Shown here: in pieces, positions 47,718 through 57,356 of the stretch
How positions within the stretch are numbered: position 1 is the first letter of the stretch
How the letters are laid out: every line of letters starts with the position of its first letter
Assembly: GCA_015152525.1 (NCBI GenBank)
Contig: SUTU01000003.1
Span: 1-64,000, forward strand
Source: Cyanobacteria bacterium SIG28
Lineage (GTDB): Bacteria > Cyanobacteriota > Vampirovibrionia > Gastranaerophilales > Gastranaerophilaceae
Direction of reading: 5' to 3'
Length of the DNA stretch: 64,000 nucleotides
Translations under genes and position numbers: made by a program
The notes under the pieces: model-generated
What the model was told of the DNA's origin: nothing
The model's database searches: none
The model's input: the letters and a program-made list of their open reading frames with translations, nothing else

Positions 47718-49061
47718 ATGTTTGAACGTTTTACAGAAAAAGCTATAAATGCGGTTAGTGAAGCTCAGAGATTTGCGAAAGAATACAAATGCTCTGAAGT
47801 TACGCCGGAACATCTTTTGTTGGCTCTCGTAAGCGAAGCAAAAGGTGTGTCATTGAAGCTTTTTCGTATGTATAACGTAACATTTGATTCTGTAAATACA
47901 GAAATTACAAAATATGTGATATCCGGTGCTAAAACACCGGAATACATTCCGTTCAGTCATACTGTTAAAGATATTCTTAAACGTACTTTGGATTTGGCTT
48001 CAAAATCCGGTAACCAAAATATACTGTTTGAACACTTATTTTTGTCTGTTATAACTGATAAAAACTCTAATATTCAGACAATTTTGGATACTTTTAATTT
48101 TGATATTAATACAGCGAGAGAAATTCTTACAAAGTTGGTGCAACGCAAGATTAAAAGGTTAGAGCATCCTGAAGTTGAAGAAGATGATGAAAAACAAAAC
48201 GGGTTTGAATCATTGTATGAGGGTGAAGCTCTTTCTGAAGTTTTGGACGGCGCAGTATCAAAACTTTCAGCAGCCGGATATGAAATATTAGGAACAGAAC
48301 AAATTTTGGCTTCGATTTTAGAATCAGGAAATTCAACTCTTGTTTCAACTTTGCAAGCAAATGGAATTGATGCACAACTTTTTGAAGAAAAATTAAAAAG
48401 TGGTGTCGGTTCAAGAAAATCTGAGTATGAAGATAAAAAAATAATTTTTACACCTAATGCTTTTATGATGATGAATTTAGCGATGCAAATAGCAAAAGAG
48501 TTGGGTTCATCGGTGATAACTCCTGAGCATATCGTTTTGAGCATTTTAAAAAATAAAAAAGGACTGGCATATGAAATTTTGAAAGTCTTGAATATAAATG
48601 AAGAAAAGCTTTCTGAAGAAATTATACGTCCTATTGAAAAACAAATGCCTGAAACTCTTTTAATAATGAAGCTTGCTAAAGAAGAAGCTCGCAGATTAGG
48701 CAGAAATGTTGTCGGTACGGAAATGTTTTTGCTTGGAATTATCGGTGAAGGTGCAAGCGTTGCTTCTGAAGTTTTGAGTAATTTAGAAATTACGATGAAG
48801 GATGCAAGATTTGTAGTAGAAAGCCTTGTAGGATATGGTAACGAATATTTTGAAAAGGAAATTGTTTTTACCAAACGTGCTAAGAGAGTTCTCGAAAAAG
48901 CTTGGATTTCAGCTAAAAAATCTAATAAGCAAAGAATTGAAGCTGTAGACTTATTGCTTGCGTTAATAGATGAGCCGGATTCTTTAGCTATGAAAGTGCT
49001 GGACAGTTTGGGTGTTGATGCTGTGGAAATTAAGCACGGTATTCAAGGTATAACTAAATAA
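47718..49061 (+). CDS. Stand-alone triple Clp N-domain (Clp_N/R-domain) protein without ATPase
   Basis: The 447-residue protein consists of about six helical Clp repeats, that is three Clp_N domains (roughly residues 1-150, 165-305 and 308-447). The first is closest to ClpC: MFERFTEKAINAVSEAQRFA, CSEVTPEHLLLALVSEAKGV, then FSHTVKDILKRTLDLA with ILFEHLFLSVITD. The others keep the plan: GYEILGTEQILASILESGNS, SSVITPEHIVLSILKNKKGL, RNVVGTEMFLLGIIGEGASV and QRIEAVDLLLALIDEPDSLA. No Walker A, Walker B or M-domain is present. It may be an adaptor for a ClpC/ClpP system or a substrate-binding decoy. AGAGG precedes the ATG, 15 nt after DUF1292. Confidence 0.88.
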   Translation: MFERFTEKAINAVSEAQRFAKEYKCSEVTPEHLLLALVSEAKGVSLKLFRMYNVTFDSVNTEITKYVISGAKTPEYIPFSHTVKDILKRTLDLASKSGNQNILFEHLFLSVITDKNSNIQTILDTFNFDINTAREILTKLVQRKIKRLEHPEVEEDDEKQNGFESLYEGEALSEVLDGAVSKLSAAGYEILGTEQILASILESGNSTLVSTLQANGIDAQLFEEKLKSGVGSRKSEYEDKKIIFTPNAFMMMNLAMQIAKELGSSVITPEHIVLSILKNKKGLAYEILKVLNINEEKLSEEIIRPIEKQMPETLLIMKLAKEEARRLGRNVVGTEMFLLGIIGEGASVASEVLSNLEITMKDARFVVESLVGYGNEYFEKEIVFTKRAKRVLEKAWISAKKSNKQRIEAVDLLLALIDEPDSLAMKVLDSLGVDAVEIKHGIQGITK

Positions 49062-49095
49062 TTTAATTGATTAATAATTTTGATTTGGGGGATTA

Positions 49096-50448
49096 ATGCC
49101 TGATATACAGGATAAGGTAGCTGAGTTTTTGATAGAAAATAATTTGCAAGATAAGACAATTATTCTTGGATTTTCAGGTGGGTATGATTCAATGTGTCTT
49201 TTAGATGTTTTATCAAAACTAAGACAAAAAGCACCTTTTTTTGAGTTGAGTGTAATAGCTGCACACTTCAATCATAATTGGCGAGGCGAAGAATCTTTAA
49301 AAGAACAGGAAGTTTGCAGGCTTTTTGCTGCAAGTAGAGGGTTTGAGTTTTATACAAAAATGGCACCTGTAGGTTTGAAGAAAACCGAAAACGAAGCCAG
49401 AATAGCACGATATGAATTTTTTGAAGATACATTGGAGTATTTCGATGCTGATGTTGTCTTTACGGCGCATAACAGAGATGATAATGCCGAAACGGTTTTA
49501 TATAGAGTAATTAAGGGAACCGGTGTTGTAGGGTTAAAAGGAATAAGTCAAAAACGTGGTTGTTTTTATAGGCCGTTATTAACTTCAAGACGTTCTGAAA
49601 TTGTTGATTATTGCGAAAAGAATAATTTATTACCAAATAATGATTCATCAAATGCGGATATAAAGTATTTTAGGAATTATATAAGGCTGAACATAATTCC
49701 TATGTTGGAAAAAATAAATCCACAAGTTAAAGATTCGCTTAACACTTTAGCTGAAGTTGCCAAAAGTGATGATTTGATAATTGAAGAATATATTTCAACT
49801 TTAAGAGGTAAAGTTCTTGAGGGTGATAGAATAATCTCTAAAAATTATCTTGAATTGTCTGAACCGGTGAAAAAAAGGATTATTCACGAGTATATTCAAC
49901 AATTTGATTTGGATTATGATTTCAAAAAAATCAATGAATTATATGATTTTATAGAAAAAAATATAACAAAACGCAACGGTAGTACAATTTCTTTGGCAAC
50001 AGCATTGTGGCTGTATGTAGATGAAAGATATATTGAAACAATTCCGAGAAAAGAAGAAACTGCAATTCCTACTAACAAAGAAATTTTAATAGAGGCAGAA
50101 GGTGAATATAAAATAGGTGATAAAATTTTATTAATTAAGCCTTATGTTTCGCAAGAAGTTTTTGTATTTCCTGAAGCAACAGCTAATTTTGTTTATGTAG
50201 ATTTATCGAAAATAAAAACACCTATTGTTGCCAGAACAAGACGAGATGGCGATATTATAAATCCTTTCGGAATGCAGGGAAGTATGAAGTTAAAGAAATA
50301 CTTAAATTCAAAAGGTGTCAACAGACATCGTCGTGATGAAATTTTGTTATTGGCTAAAGATGATGAAATTTTATGGGTGGCAGGTGTTGGACTAAGTAAT
50401 AAAATAGCGGTAGATAAAACACCGACGCATGTGATAGAAGTATTATAG
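49096..50448 (+). CDS. tilS: tRNA(Ile)-lysidine synthetase
   Basis: TilS attaches lysine to C34 of the CAU anticodon tRNA-Ile so it decodes AUA. The 450-residue protein has the PP-loop ILGFSGGYDSMCLLDVLSKL, HFNHNWRGEESLKEQEVC, TENEARIARYEFFE, VFTAHNRDDNAETVLYRVIK and NDSSNADIKYFRNYIRLNII. The C-terminal domain has RRDGDIINPFGMQGSMKLKK and VAGVGLSNKIAVDKTPTHVI. It is the full-length, two-domain form. The following hpt forms the common tilS-hpt pair. Confidence 0.94.
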   Translation: MPDIQDKVAEFLIENNLQDKTIILGFSGGYDSMCLLDVLSKLRQKAPFFELSVIAAHFNHNWRGEESLKEQEVCRLFAASRGFEFYTKMAPVGLKKTENEARIARYEFFEDTLEYFDADVVFTAHNRDDNAETVLYRVIKGTGVVGLKGISQKRGCFYRPLLTSRRSEIVDYCEKNNLLPNNDSSNADIKYFRNYIRLNIIPMLEKINPQVKDSLNTLAEVAKSDDLIIEEYISTLRGKVLEGDRIISKNYLELSEPVKKRIIHEYIQQFDLDYDFKKINELYDFIEKNITKRNGSTISLATALWLYVDERYIETIPRKEETAIPTNKEILIEAEGEYKIGDKILLIKPYVSQEVFVFPEATANFVYVDLSKIKTPIVARTRRDGDIINPFGMQGSMKLKKYLNSKGVNRHRRDEILLLAKDDEILWVAGVGLSNKIAVDKTPTHVIEVL

Positions 50449-50470
50449 GATTGTAGAAGGAGAATTCTTG

Positions 50471-51001
50471 ATGGAAATGATAAAAGAAAGTGATTTGAAA
50501 ATCTTGTATTCATCAGAACAAATCCAAGAAAAAATAAGTGAGCTTGCAAAAAACCTTAATAGAGAATATAAAGACGAAGAGCTCTATTTAATATGTGTTT
50601 TAAAAGGTTCTGTAATGTTTATGACTGATTTGGCAAAGCATTTAAACATGCCTTTAAAAATGGAATTCATAAGGCTTTCAAGTTATGGTTCGAATTTTAC
50701 TTCAAGCGGTAAGGTTAATGCTGTAGACATATCTTTACCGGATTTAAACAACAAAAATGTTTTGATAATCGAGGACATTATTGATACAGGACACACAGCT
50801 AAATTTCTTGTTGATTTTATAAATTTTAATTTTCAGGTTAAGAATTTGAAATTTTGTTCTTTGTTAGACAAGAAAATAAAACGCCAAGTTGATATAAATG
50901 CGGATTATTACTGTTTCGAAGTTGATGATAAATTCTTGGTTGGTTATGGACTGGATTATGACGGATACTACAGAAATCTTCCTTATATAGGGTATGTGTA
51001 A
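50471..51001 (+). CDS. hpt: Hypoxanthine phosphoribosyltransferase
   Basis: This purine salvage enzyme makes IMP/GMP from hypoxanthine or guanine and PRPP. The 176-residue protein has LICVLKGSVMFMTDLAKHLN, MEFIRLSSYGSNFTSSGKVN, the PRPP loop VLIIEDIIDTGHTAKFLVDF, CSLLDKKIKRQVDINADYYC and VDDKFLVGYGLDYDGYYRNL. The ATG at 50471 follows AAGGAG; an in-frame TTG at 50468 is less likely. Confidence 0.94.
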   Translation: MEMIKESDLKILYSSEQIQEKISELAKNLNREYKDEELYLICVLKGSVMFMTDLAKHLNMPLKMEFIRLSSYGSNFTSSGKVNAVDISLPDLNNKNVLIIEDIIDTGHTAKFLVDFINFNFQVKNLKFCSLLDKKIKRQVDINADYYCFEVDDKFLVGYGLDYDGYYRNLPYIGYV

Positions 51002-51069
51002 AAACGAAAAATCCATGCTATAATATATGTAATCCCATTAGGAATATTTAATCTCATCCATTTTCATTA

Positions 51070-51097
51070 TTGAGAAAAAATACTTATAATGTATAAT
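51070..51097 (+). promoter_or_regulatory. Probable clpP promoter
   Basis: TTGAGA (51070-51075), a 16-nt spacer and TATAAT (51092-51097), 38 nt upstream of the clpP ATG. Confidence 0.65.
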
Positions 51098-51109
51098 TAA
51101 GAGGTTAAG

Positions 51110-51133
51110 ATGTATAATAAGAAAGGAATTTGA
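51110..51133 (+). other. Possible 7-codon leader frame before clpP
   Basis: ATG at 51110, preceded by GAGG, reads MYNKKGI and stops at 51133, two bases before the clpP ATG at 51136. It covers the clpP ribosome site (AAAGGA). Translation through it could couple to, or occlude, clpP initiation. It may also be chance. Confidence 0.3.
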
Positions 51134-51135
51134 AG

Positions 51136-51720
51136 ATGAGTTTTGTACCTGTAGTAATAGAACAATCAAGCAAAGGTGAAAGATCTTTTGATATTTTTTC
51201 AAGATTATTGAGAGAACGTATTATATTCTTAGGCACACCGGTTGACGATATGGTTGCAAATTTAATCGTTGCACAAATGTTGTTGCTTGATAGTGAAAAT
51301 CCGGAAAAAGATATTATGCTATACATCAATTCACCGGGTGGTAGTGTTACAGCAGGTTTAGCAATATATGATACAATGCAACATATCAGAGCAGATGTTC
51401 AAACAATATGTTTAGGTCAAGCTGCTTCAATGGGTGCATTTTTATTATGTTCAGGTGCAAAAGGTAAGAGAATGGCTTTACCTCATTCCAGAGTGTTAAT
51501 TCACCAACCTCTTGGTGGCGCACAAGGTCAAGCAACTGATATTGAAATTCAAGCTCAAGAAATCTTGAGAATTAAAAAGACTTTAAATGAAATTATGGCT
51601 TCAAACACAGGTCAATCAATTAAGAAAATTGAAAAAGATACTGATCGTGATTATATCATGACACCTCAAGAAGCTTTAGAATACGGTATGATTGATAAAG
51701 TCATCACTAAAGATGTATAA
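51136..51720 (+). CDS. clpP: ATP-dependent Clp protease proteolytic subunit
   Basis: ClpP forms the 14-mer serine protease chamber fed by ClpX or ClpC. The 194-residue protein has [40 protein letters not shown], the catalytic Ser in [13 protein letters not shown], His in [14 protein letters not shown] and Asp in [18 protein letters not shown]. The catalytic triad is complete. The ATG at 51136 follows AAAGGA. It precedes clpX by 114 nt. Confidence 0.96.
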   Translation: MSFVPVVIEQSSKGERSFDIFSRLLRERIIFLGTPVDDMVANLIVAQMLLLDSENPEKDIMLYINSPGGSVTAGLAIYDTMQHIRADVQTICLGQAASMGAFLLCSGAKGKRMALPHSRVLIHQPLGGAQGQATDIEIQAQEILRIKKTLNEIMASNTGQSIKKIEKDTDRDYIMTPQEALEYGMIDKVITKDV

Positions 51721-51834
51721 GGGTTAAAGAAGATTAGTTAATAAGTAACCTGATGTGTTAAAGTAATTTGCAGATTAGGTTTATCGATTAACTTACAACC
51801 CGTTCCAGACGACAACAAATTAGGAGAATGGTAA

Positions 51835-53163
51835 ATGTCTAACGACAGGTTAAAATGTTCATTTTGCGGAAAGACACAAGATCAAGTGAAAAAATTGATT
51901 GCGGGTCCTGACGTATTTATATGCGACGAGTGCGTAGAATTGTGTAATGAAATTCTTGATGAAGAATTTTTTGAAGGTAAAGAAAAAAATTCTTCCTTGA
52001 AAGAGGGTGAAACATCTTCTGAAGAGTCAGAAAAAGCAATTCCAAAGCCTCATGAGATAAAAGCATATTTAGATGAACATATAGTTGGTCAAGATGATGC
52101 GAAAAAAGTTCTGTCTGTAGCTGTTTATAACCATTATAAAAGACTTAAACATAATAAAAAAGACAATACTAATGGTGTTGAGATTCAAAAATCTAACATT
52201 TTGTTAGTGGGTCCTACCGGTAGCGGAAAAACTCTTTTAGCTCAAACTTTGGCAAAAATGCTTGATGTACCATTCGCAGTTGCAGATGCTACAACATTGA
52301 CAGAAGCAGGTTATGTTGGCGATGATGTTGAAAATATTTTATTAAGACTTTATCAAAATGCCGATTTTGATCCTAAAAAGGCTGAAAGAGGTATAATTTA
52401 TATCGACGAGATTGATAAAATTGCACGTAAGTCTGAAAATACTTCTATCACAAGAGATGTTTCTGGTGAAGGTGTTCAACAAGCTTTATTAAAACTTATC
52501 GAAGGTACGGTAGCAAATGTACCGCCGCAAGGTGGCAGAAAACATCCGCAAGCTGAGATGATACAAATTGATACAAGTAATATTCTGTTCATCGTTGGCG
52601 GTGCATTCGTTGATTTAGATAAAATTATAGGGCATCGTGTTAAAGATGGATCATCAATCGGGTTTGGTAAATCTGCACCGACACAAGCTGAAAAAGAACA
52701 GGCAGCTGCTAAGATGTTGAAGAAATTGCAACCTGAAGATTTGCTTAAATTTGGTTTGATACCGGAATTTATTGGACGTATTCCTGTTTATGCAGTGTTA
52801 GATGCGTTGGATGAAGCAACGTTGAAGATGATTTTAACAGAACCGAAGAATGCTGTTTTAAAACAATATAAATGCTTGCTTGAAATGGACGGTGTTGAGC
52901 TTGATTTTGAGCAAGAAGCTGTTGACTTGATAGCTCAAAAAGCTATTAAACGTAAAACCGGTGCAAGAGCATTGCGTTCTATCGTTGAAGAATTAATGCT
53001 TGATGTAATGTATGATATTCCTTCCGATGATTCTATAACCAAATTTACAATAACAAAAGAAATGGTTGAAAAGGAAGAAGAACGAACAGAAACTAAATCA
53101 GAGTTAGGAGAGTCGGCTGAACTAATTCAGCTACCAAAAAAGTCTAAAGCTGAAAGTGCATAA
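51835..53163 (+). CDS. clpX: ATP-dependent unfoldase ClpX
   Basis: ClpX recognises tagged substrates, unfolds them and passes them to ClpP. The 442-residue protein has the N-terminal zinc domain [20 protein letters not shown] then ICDECVELC, Walker [38 protein letters not shown], Walker [18 protein letters not shown], the pore loop [26 protein letters not shown] and the C-terminal [20 protein letters not shown]. All core motifs are intact. TAGGAG precedes the ATG. It ends in a clear terminator. Confidence 0.97.
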   Translation: MSNDRLKCSFCGKTQDQVKKLIAGPDVFICDECVELCNEILDEEFFEGKEKNSSLKEGETSSEESEKAIPKPHEIKAYLDEHIVGQDDAKKVLSVAVYNHYKRLKHNKKDNTNGVEIQKSNILLVGPTGSGKTLLAQTLAKMLDVPFAVADATTLTEAGYVGDDVENILLRLYQNADFDPKKAERGIIYIDEIDKIARKSENTSITRDVSGEGVQQALLKLIEGTVANVPPQGGRKHPQAEMIQIDTSNILFIVGGAFVDLDKIIGHRVKDGSSIGFGKSAPTQAEKEQAAAKMLKKLQPEDLLKFGLIPEFIGRIPVYAVLDALDEATLKMILTEPKNAVLKQYKCLLEMDGVELDFEQEAVDLIAQKAIKRKTGARALRSIVEELMLDVMYDIPSDDSITKFTITKEMVEKEEERTETKSELGESAELIQLPKKSKAESA

Positions 53164-53170
53164 TTTGAAT

Positions 53171-53200
53171 AAAAATCCACCTTAATCAGGTGGATTTTTT
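53171..53200 (+). terminator. Rho-independent terminator of clpX
   Basis: AAAATCCACCT pairs with AGGTGGATTTT and is followed by further T. Confidence 0.92.
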
Positions 53201-53402
53201 AGTAAGAAAAACAATGTAAAATAATCGTTATATTTGTATACAAAATCGGCATTATATGATATGATAATAGCATAGTATTAGATAAAAATTTTTGAGGATA
53301 TATGCGATAGCAAGACTAAAATTTTAATAATAGTTGTCGGGTAGGTTATATGTGCCCGAATGTCGTGTATATATAAAAAAATAGAAAGAGAAAAGGTGCT
53401 AT

Positions 53403-54938
53403 ATGAATAGTGCATTATTAACTGTTGCTGTAGTAATAGCAGTTATTATCACAGTTGTGCTTGCAGCAATTATTGTTGTGCAAAGAATCAAATATAAAGA
53501 TCTTTTGCAAAAAACAAATCAAAGCATGAAAGAGCTTCAAGATAAAGAAGCAATTATGCAGAAAGAAGCTATGATTAAAGCTAAGGAAGCTTTACAAGAA
53601 GAAAGAGAACAACTTAACGAAGACGAACGTGAAAGACGTAGAGAATTTGCGCAAATTGAAACAAAACTTTCTAAAAGAGAAGATTTAATTGAAACTAAAT
53701 TGCAAGAAGTTACTGATAAAGAAGTTGAACTTGATAAAATGAAAGACCAGCTTATTGAAAAAGAAGACTTGCTTGATGAAATAATAGGTAAAAGTACCGC
53801 TGAATTAGAACGAATTGCAGGAATGTCAGCAGAAGAAGCTAAAAGAATGCTTTTGGAACAATTAAAAAGCGATTTGGCTCAAGAACAATTGCAATTAATT
53901 CGTGAAAATGAGGCTAAAATTAGAGAAACAGCTCAAGAAAAAGCAAAAGAAATTCTATCAACAACAATGCAAAGATGTATGATGGAGCAAGTTGTTGAAT
54001 CAACTGTTTCTGTTGTTTCATTACCAAGCGATGAAATGAAAGGACGTATTATTGGTAGAGAAGGTAGAAATATAAGAACTTTAGAAACTTTGACAGGTGT
54101 AGATTTAATCATTGATGATACTCCTGAAGCAGTAGTTCTTTCCGCTTTTGATCCGGTAAGACGTGAAATAGCAAAAATAGCGCTAGAAAAACTTATTCAA
54201 GACGGTCGTATTCACCCTGTAAGAATAGAAGAAACTGTTGAAAAATCAAGAGAAGAAGTTGAACAAAAAATCTTAAAAGAAGGTGAAAATGCCGCTGTAG
54301 ATATGGGTATTATGGGTTTAAACAAAGAGCTTATTAAAAACCTTGGAAGATTGTATTACAGAACCAGTTATGGTCAAAATGTTTTAAAACATTCACTTGA
54401 AGTAGGGCATATTGCAGGAATGTTAGCAGCTGAATTAGGTGCTAATGTTTATATTGCAAAACGAGCAGGCTTGTTGCACGACATAGGCAAAGCTGTAGAC
54501 CAAACTCAAGAGGGAACACATATTCAGTTGGGCGTGGAATTAGCTTCAAGATATGGAGAAAAACAAGAAGTTATTCACGCAATTGAAGCGCACCATGACG
54601 ACGTTACCGCTAATACTATTGAGGCGGTTTTGGTTAAATTAGCCGATGCAATTTCTGCAGGCAGACCAGGGGCAAGACGTGATACTCTGGAAATATATAT
54701 TAAACGTTTACAAAAAATTGAAGAAATTGTTAATAGCTATGAAGGTATAAAACAATCTTTTGCAGTTCAAGCAGGACGTGAAGTTAGAGTAATTGTTCAA
54801 TCAGAAATGTTTGACGATTTAGCATCACAAAAATTAGCAAGAGATGTTGCTAAGAAAATTGAGGATGAGCTTGATTATCCGGGACAAATAAAAGTAACCG
54901 TTGTAAGAGAGTTTAGAACAACAGAGATAGCAAAATAG
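53403..54938 (+). CDS. rny: Ribonuclease Y
   Basis: This membrane-anchored endoribonuclease starts bulk mRNA decay. The 511-residue protein has an N-terminal membrane helix ([20 protein letters not shown]), a long charged coiled coil (about residues 30-185), a KH domain ([20 protein letters not shown]) and an HD domain with [13 protein letters not shown] and [36 protein letters not shown]-type and C-terminal [14 protein letters not shown] regions are canonical. The 239-bp gap before it has an extended -10 (TGATATGAT, 53257-53265), a small CGGG/CCCG hairpin (about 53339-53359) and no gene. GAAAAGG precedes the ATG. Confidence 0.96.
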   Translation: MNSALLTVAVVIAVIITVVLAAIIVVQRIKYKDLLQKTNQSMKELQDKEAIMQKEAMIKAKEALQEEREQLNEDERERRREFAQIETKLSKREDLIETKLQEVTDKEVELDKMKDQLIEKEDLLDEIIGKSTAELERIAGMSAEEAKRMLLEQLKSDLAQEQLQLIRENEAKIRETAQEKAKEILSTTMQRCMMEQVVESTVSVVSLPSDEMKGRIIGREGRNIRTLETLTGVDLIIDDTPEAVVLSAFDPVRREIAKIALEKLIQDGRIHPVRIEETVEKSREEVEQKILKEGENAAVDMGIMGLNKELIKNLGRLYYRTSYGQNVLKHSLEVGHIAGMLAAELGANVYIAKRAGLLHDIGKAVDQTQEGTHIQLGVELASRYGEKQEVIHAIEAHHDDVTANTIEAVLVKLADAISAGRPGARRDTLEIYIKRLQKIEEIVNSYEGIKQSFAVQAGREVRVIVQSEMFDDLASQKLARDVAKKIEDELDYPGQIKVTVVREFRTTEIAK

Positions 54939-54995
54939 GTGCAAAAGTAATTAACATTAATTGTTATTACAAACCTTATAGGATCTCATAAAAAC

Positions 54996-55862
54996 ATGGA
55001 ACAAAGTCAGTTAAAAATATTATTTTTTGGAGATATAACAGGAAGACAAGGTCGCAATGCGATCAAGTCTTACCTGCAATCTCTTGAAATAGAGAGCGAT
55101 AATAATATACCGACTTTTGTAATTGCTAATATTGAAAATGCTTCGCATGGTTTTGGATTAACTAAAAAAAATTATGCGGATTTAGCACAATCTGGTGTTA
55201 ATTGTTTTACTTCTGGTAACCATATCTGGGATAAAAAAGATATTTATGAATACATAAATGATGCTGAGAATTTGGTAAGACCTATTAATTATCCTAATGG
55301 AACTCCGGGAAAAGGTTCGCAAGTTTTTGTGTTTTGTGGTCATAAAATTGCTGTAATAAATGTTTTAGGACGTGTTTTTATGCCGCCGATGGATTCACCT
55401 TGGCAAATAGTTGTTGAAGAAATTAAACGATTAAAAAACGAAGGTATAGAACACGTATTTGTAGATTTTCATGCAGAAGCAACAGCAGAAAAAGTTTGTT
55501 TTTCAAAATTTTTAGCTCAGGAATTTAATAACGAAGAGAATGCTTTGATAAAAGGTTTCTTTGGAACACATACTCATGTTCAGACTGCTGATGAACAAAT
55601 TATTAACGGTATGGCTTACATAACTGATGCAGGTTTTTGCGGTTCAGCCGAAGGTGTTATTGGCATGGAATACGCAACTTCTTTAAAACGTTTATCGACA
55701 AGCTTACCTGAGCGTTATGAAATTGCTCAAAGCAATATTGCACAAGTCAATGGTGTTGAGGTTCTTATTGATAGAACTAAGGCAACACATATAAAAAGAA
55801 TTAATTTTTTAGTAGATAATAATGAAGAACAGAAGGAGGTTAACCTTGATTCAGGGGGTTGA
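54996..55862 (+). CDS. ymdB: YmdB-family metallophosphoesterase
   Basis: The 288-residue protein matches the family TIGR00282 (2',3'-cyclic-nucleotide 2'-phosphodiesterase). It has ILFFGDITGRQGRNAIKSYL (metal Asp), NIENASHGFGLTKKN, FTSGNHIWDKKDIYEYI, INYPNGTPGKGSQVFVF, VDFHAEATAEKVCFSKFLAQ, GTHTHVQTADEQIINGMAYI and TDAGFCGSAEGVIGMEY. The gene directly follows rny, a pairing conserved in Firmicutes and others, where it affects biofilm and motility genes. AGGAT is the ribosome site. Confidence 0.94.
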   Translation: MEQSQLKILFFGDITGRQGRNAIKSYLQSLEIESDNNIPTFVIANIENASHGFGLTKKNYADLAQSGVNCFTSGNHIWDKKDIYEYINDAENLVRPINYPNGTPGKGSQVFVFCGHKIAVINVLGRVFMPPMDSPWQIVVEEIKRLKNEGIEHVFVDFHAEATAEKVCFSKFLAQEFNNEENALIKGFFGTHTHVQTADEQIINGMAYITDAGFCGSAEGVIGMEYATSLKRLSTSLPERYEIAQSNIAQVNGVEVLIDRTKATHIKRINFLVDNNEEQKEVNLDSGG

Positions 55863-55888
55863 TATTAAGGTAAATTTTTCACAAAAAT

Positions 55889-55916
55889 CACACTTCCGAA
55901 TAGTAAAGGAGGTGTG
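55889..55916 (+). promoter_or_regulatory. Hairpin sequestering the ribosome-binding site of the PHP gene
   Basis: CACACTTCC (55889-55897) pairs with GGAGGTGTG (55908-55916) through nine pairs (one G-U), with the loop GAATAGTAAA. The Shine-Dalgarno GGAGG (55908-55912) lies inside the 3' arm, 6 nt before the ATG at 55919. Confidence 0.6.
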
Positions 55917-55918
55917 TT

Positions 55919-56767
55919 ATGAAGGGTGATTATCATATTCACACGAATTATTCTGACGGCGTTTTCTCGCCGGAAAAGATTGTAGATTTAGCTTTGGAAG
56001 CGGGTTTGCAAGCAATATCATTAACAGATCACGATAATATTTTGTCATATAATGTTGCAAAAGAGTATTTAAAGACAAAAGATGTTGAACTTAATTTAAT
56101 ACAAGGTATTGAAGTAAATACTTTGTATAAAGATTATGAAGTCCACATTTTGGGATATTTTCCTGATGTAACAAAGAGTGATTTTAAAAATTTATTAAAA
56201 GTTCAACAACAGGCTCGTACTAAGCAAACAAAAGAGATTTTAGCTCTTTTAGCTAAAAAAGAAGGTATAAAAATCAAGTACGAAAATGTTAAAAATATGG
56301 TTGCAGAAGGTGGCAGTATCGGACGTCCTCATATTGCAAAAGCGATAACTAATGCGGGTGGCACAAGCAATATTATGGAAGCTTATAGTAAATACATCCA
56401 TCGTTCATCATCTGTTTACGTGGAAAGAAAAACAGTTTCACCTTTTGATGCGGTAGAAGTAATATATGATGCCGGTGGTATTCCTGTAATTGCTCATCCA
56501 TATGATATTGATATTGCAGAAAAATTGATTAAAAATCTTATGAATTGTGGCTTGCGAGGTATCGAAGCTTATCACAGAAAACATTCTCCGGCAATTGTAG
56601 AATATTTTTCTTCAATGGCTGAAAGTCTGGGTTTGATTGTAACCGGCGGTTCAGATTTCCATGCACCAAATATTATGAACGGTCAAATTATTTTGGGTAA
56701 AAATTTTGTACCGGAATGGATTTATGATAAATTAATTCAAGAAAAGAAGCGTTTGGATTTAGCGTAA
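55919..56767 (+). CDS. PHP-domain phosphoesterase (YciV/RNase AM type)
   Basis: The 282-residue protein has the PHP metal motifs GDYHIHTNYSDGVFSPEKIV, AISLTDHDNILSYNVAKEYL, LIQGIEVNTLYKDYEVHILG, IGRPHIAKAITNAGG, IPVIAHPYDIDIAE, IEAYHRKHSPAIVEYFSSMA and VTGGSDFHAP. This fits the family of E. coli YciV (RNase AM, trimming 5' ends of rRNA) and nucleoside 3',5'-bisphosphate phosphatases. It follows rny-ymdB, so an RNA-related role is attractive. Its very strong ribosome site is caught in a hairpin. Confidence 0.9.
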   Translation: MKGDYHIHTNYSDGVFSPEKIVDLALEAGLQAISLTDHDNILSYNVAKEYLKTKDVELNLIQGIEVNTLYKDYEVHILGYFPDVTKSDFKNLLKVQQQARTKQTKEILALLAKKEGIKIKYENVKNMVAEGGSIGRPHIAKAITNAGGTSNIMEAYSKYIHRSSSVYVERKTVSPFDAVEVIYDAGGIPVIAHPYDIDIAEKLIKNLMNCGLRGIEAYHRKHSPAIVEYFSSMAESLGLIVTGGSDFHAPNIMNGQIILGKNFVPEWIYDKLIQEKKRLDLA

Positions 56768-56777
56768 AGGGTTTTAT

Positions 56778-57356
56778 ATGAAAAAAGGGTTTACCATAAT
56801 AGAAGTTTCAATATTATTTGTAATCTTTTTGATAGTTGCGTTTTTAGTGGCACCATTATCATTAGATGATACAATGCAGGCTAAAAATACTTCTACTTGG
56901 CGAAGTGTTCAAGAAGATTTTTCGAATATTTTTTATTCAATTAATACTCAAAAAGAAGAAAATAATATGGAATTTAGCGAAGCTCTTGAAGCTATTTTAT
57001 CAAATGAAATTAAAGAAGATGCTAAAAGTTATAAGATAAAATATCTTGACGGAACATTCCCTGGTAATACTTATCGTTTTAAAGATTTTAAAACAACTTA
57101 TTCAAACGCAACTTTGGCTGTTAAACTCTTTGAGCAACCAGAAGATGAACAGTTAGGACTCTTGATGTATGACGTAAATGGTCAAGTAGGTCCTAATGCT
57201 TGGGGTAAAGACGTTTTTGGTTTGAAAATTTATACAGGAAAGTTTGAACCGTTGTGTAAAGATGAACCACTTAGTAAGCAGAAACAAGATTGTTCTAAAA
57301 ATGGAACCGGATTGTGTTGTTCAAATTACTACTTGATTGGAGGCAGTATTGATTAG
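56778..57356 (+). CDS. Type IV pilin/pseudopilin-like protein
   Basis: The 192-residue protein begins MKKGFTIIEVSILFVIFLIV: a short leader, the prepilin peptidase site G/F, Glu5 of the mature protein, and a hydrophobic helix. The rest is a globular domain with several cysteines at the end (PLCKDEPLSKQKQDCSKNGT and GLCCSNYYL), possibly forming the D-loop. It is a pilin or type II-like pseudopilin. No other pilus gene adjoins it; the CpaE-like protein at 5-6 kb is the only related candidate in the window. AAAGGG precedes the ATG. Confidence 0.85.
   Translation: MKKGFTIIEVSILFVIFLIVAFLVAPLSLDDTMQAKNTSTWRSVQEDFSNIFYSINTQKEENNMEFSEALEAILSNEIKEDAKSYKIKYLDGTFPGNTYRFKDFKTTYSNATLAVKLFEQPEDEQLGLLMYDVNGQVGPNAWGKDVFGLKIYTGKFEPLCKDEPLSKQKQDCSKNGTGLCCSNYYLIGGSID

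Noticed and set aside
48074-48874. Long minus-strand frame opposite the Clp N-domain gene
   Set aside because: The plus-strand product shows clear domain repeats; the 266-codon antisense frame has none and reads as a Ser/Phe/Ile-rich shadow.
47718-49061. Calling this gene clpC
   Set aside because: It has only Clp N-domain repeats and no AAA+ ATPase motif in 447 residues, and tilS follows directly.
55919-56767. Calling the PHP gene a DNA polymerase fragment or histidinol phosphatase
   Set aside because: Length and motif order fit the small YciV/RNase AM type; no polymerase or HisK features are seen.
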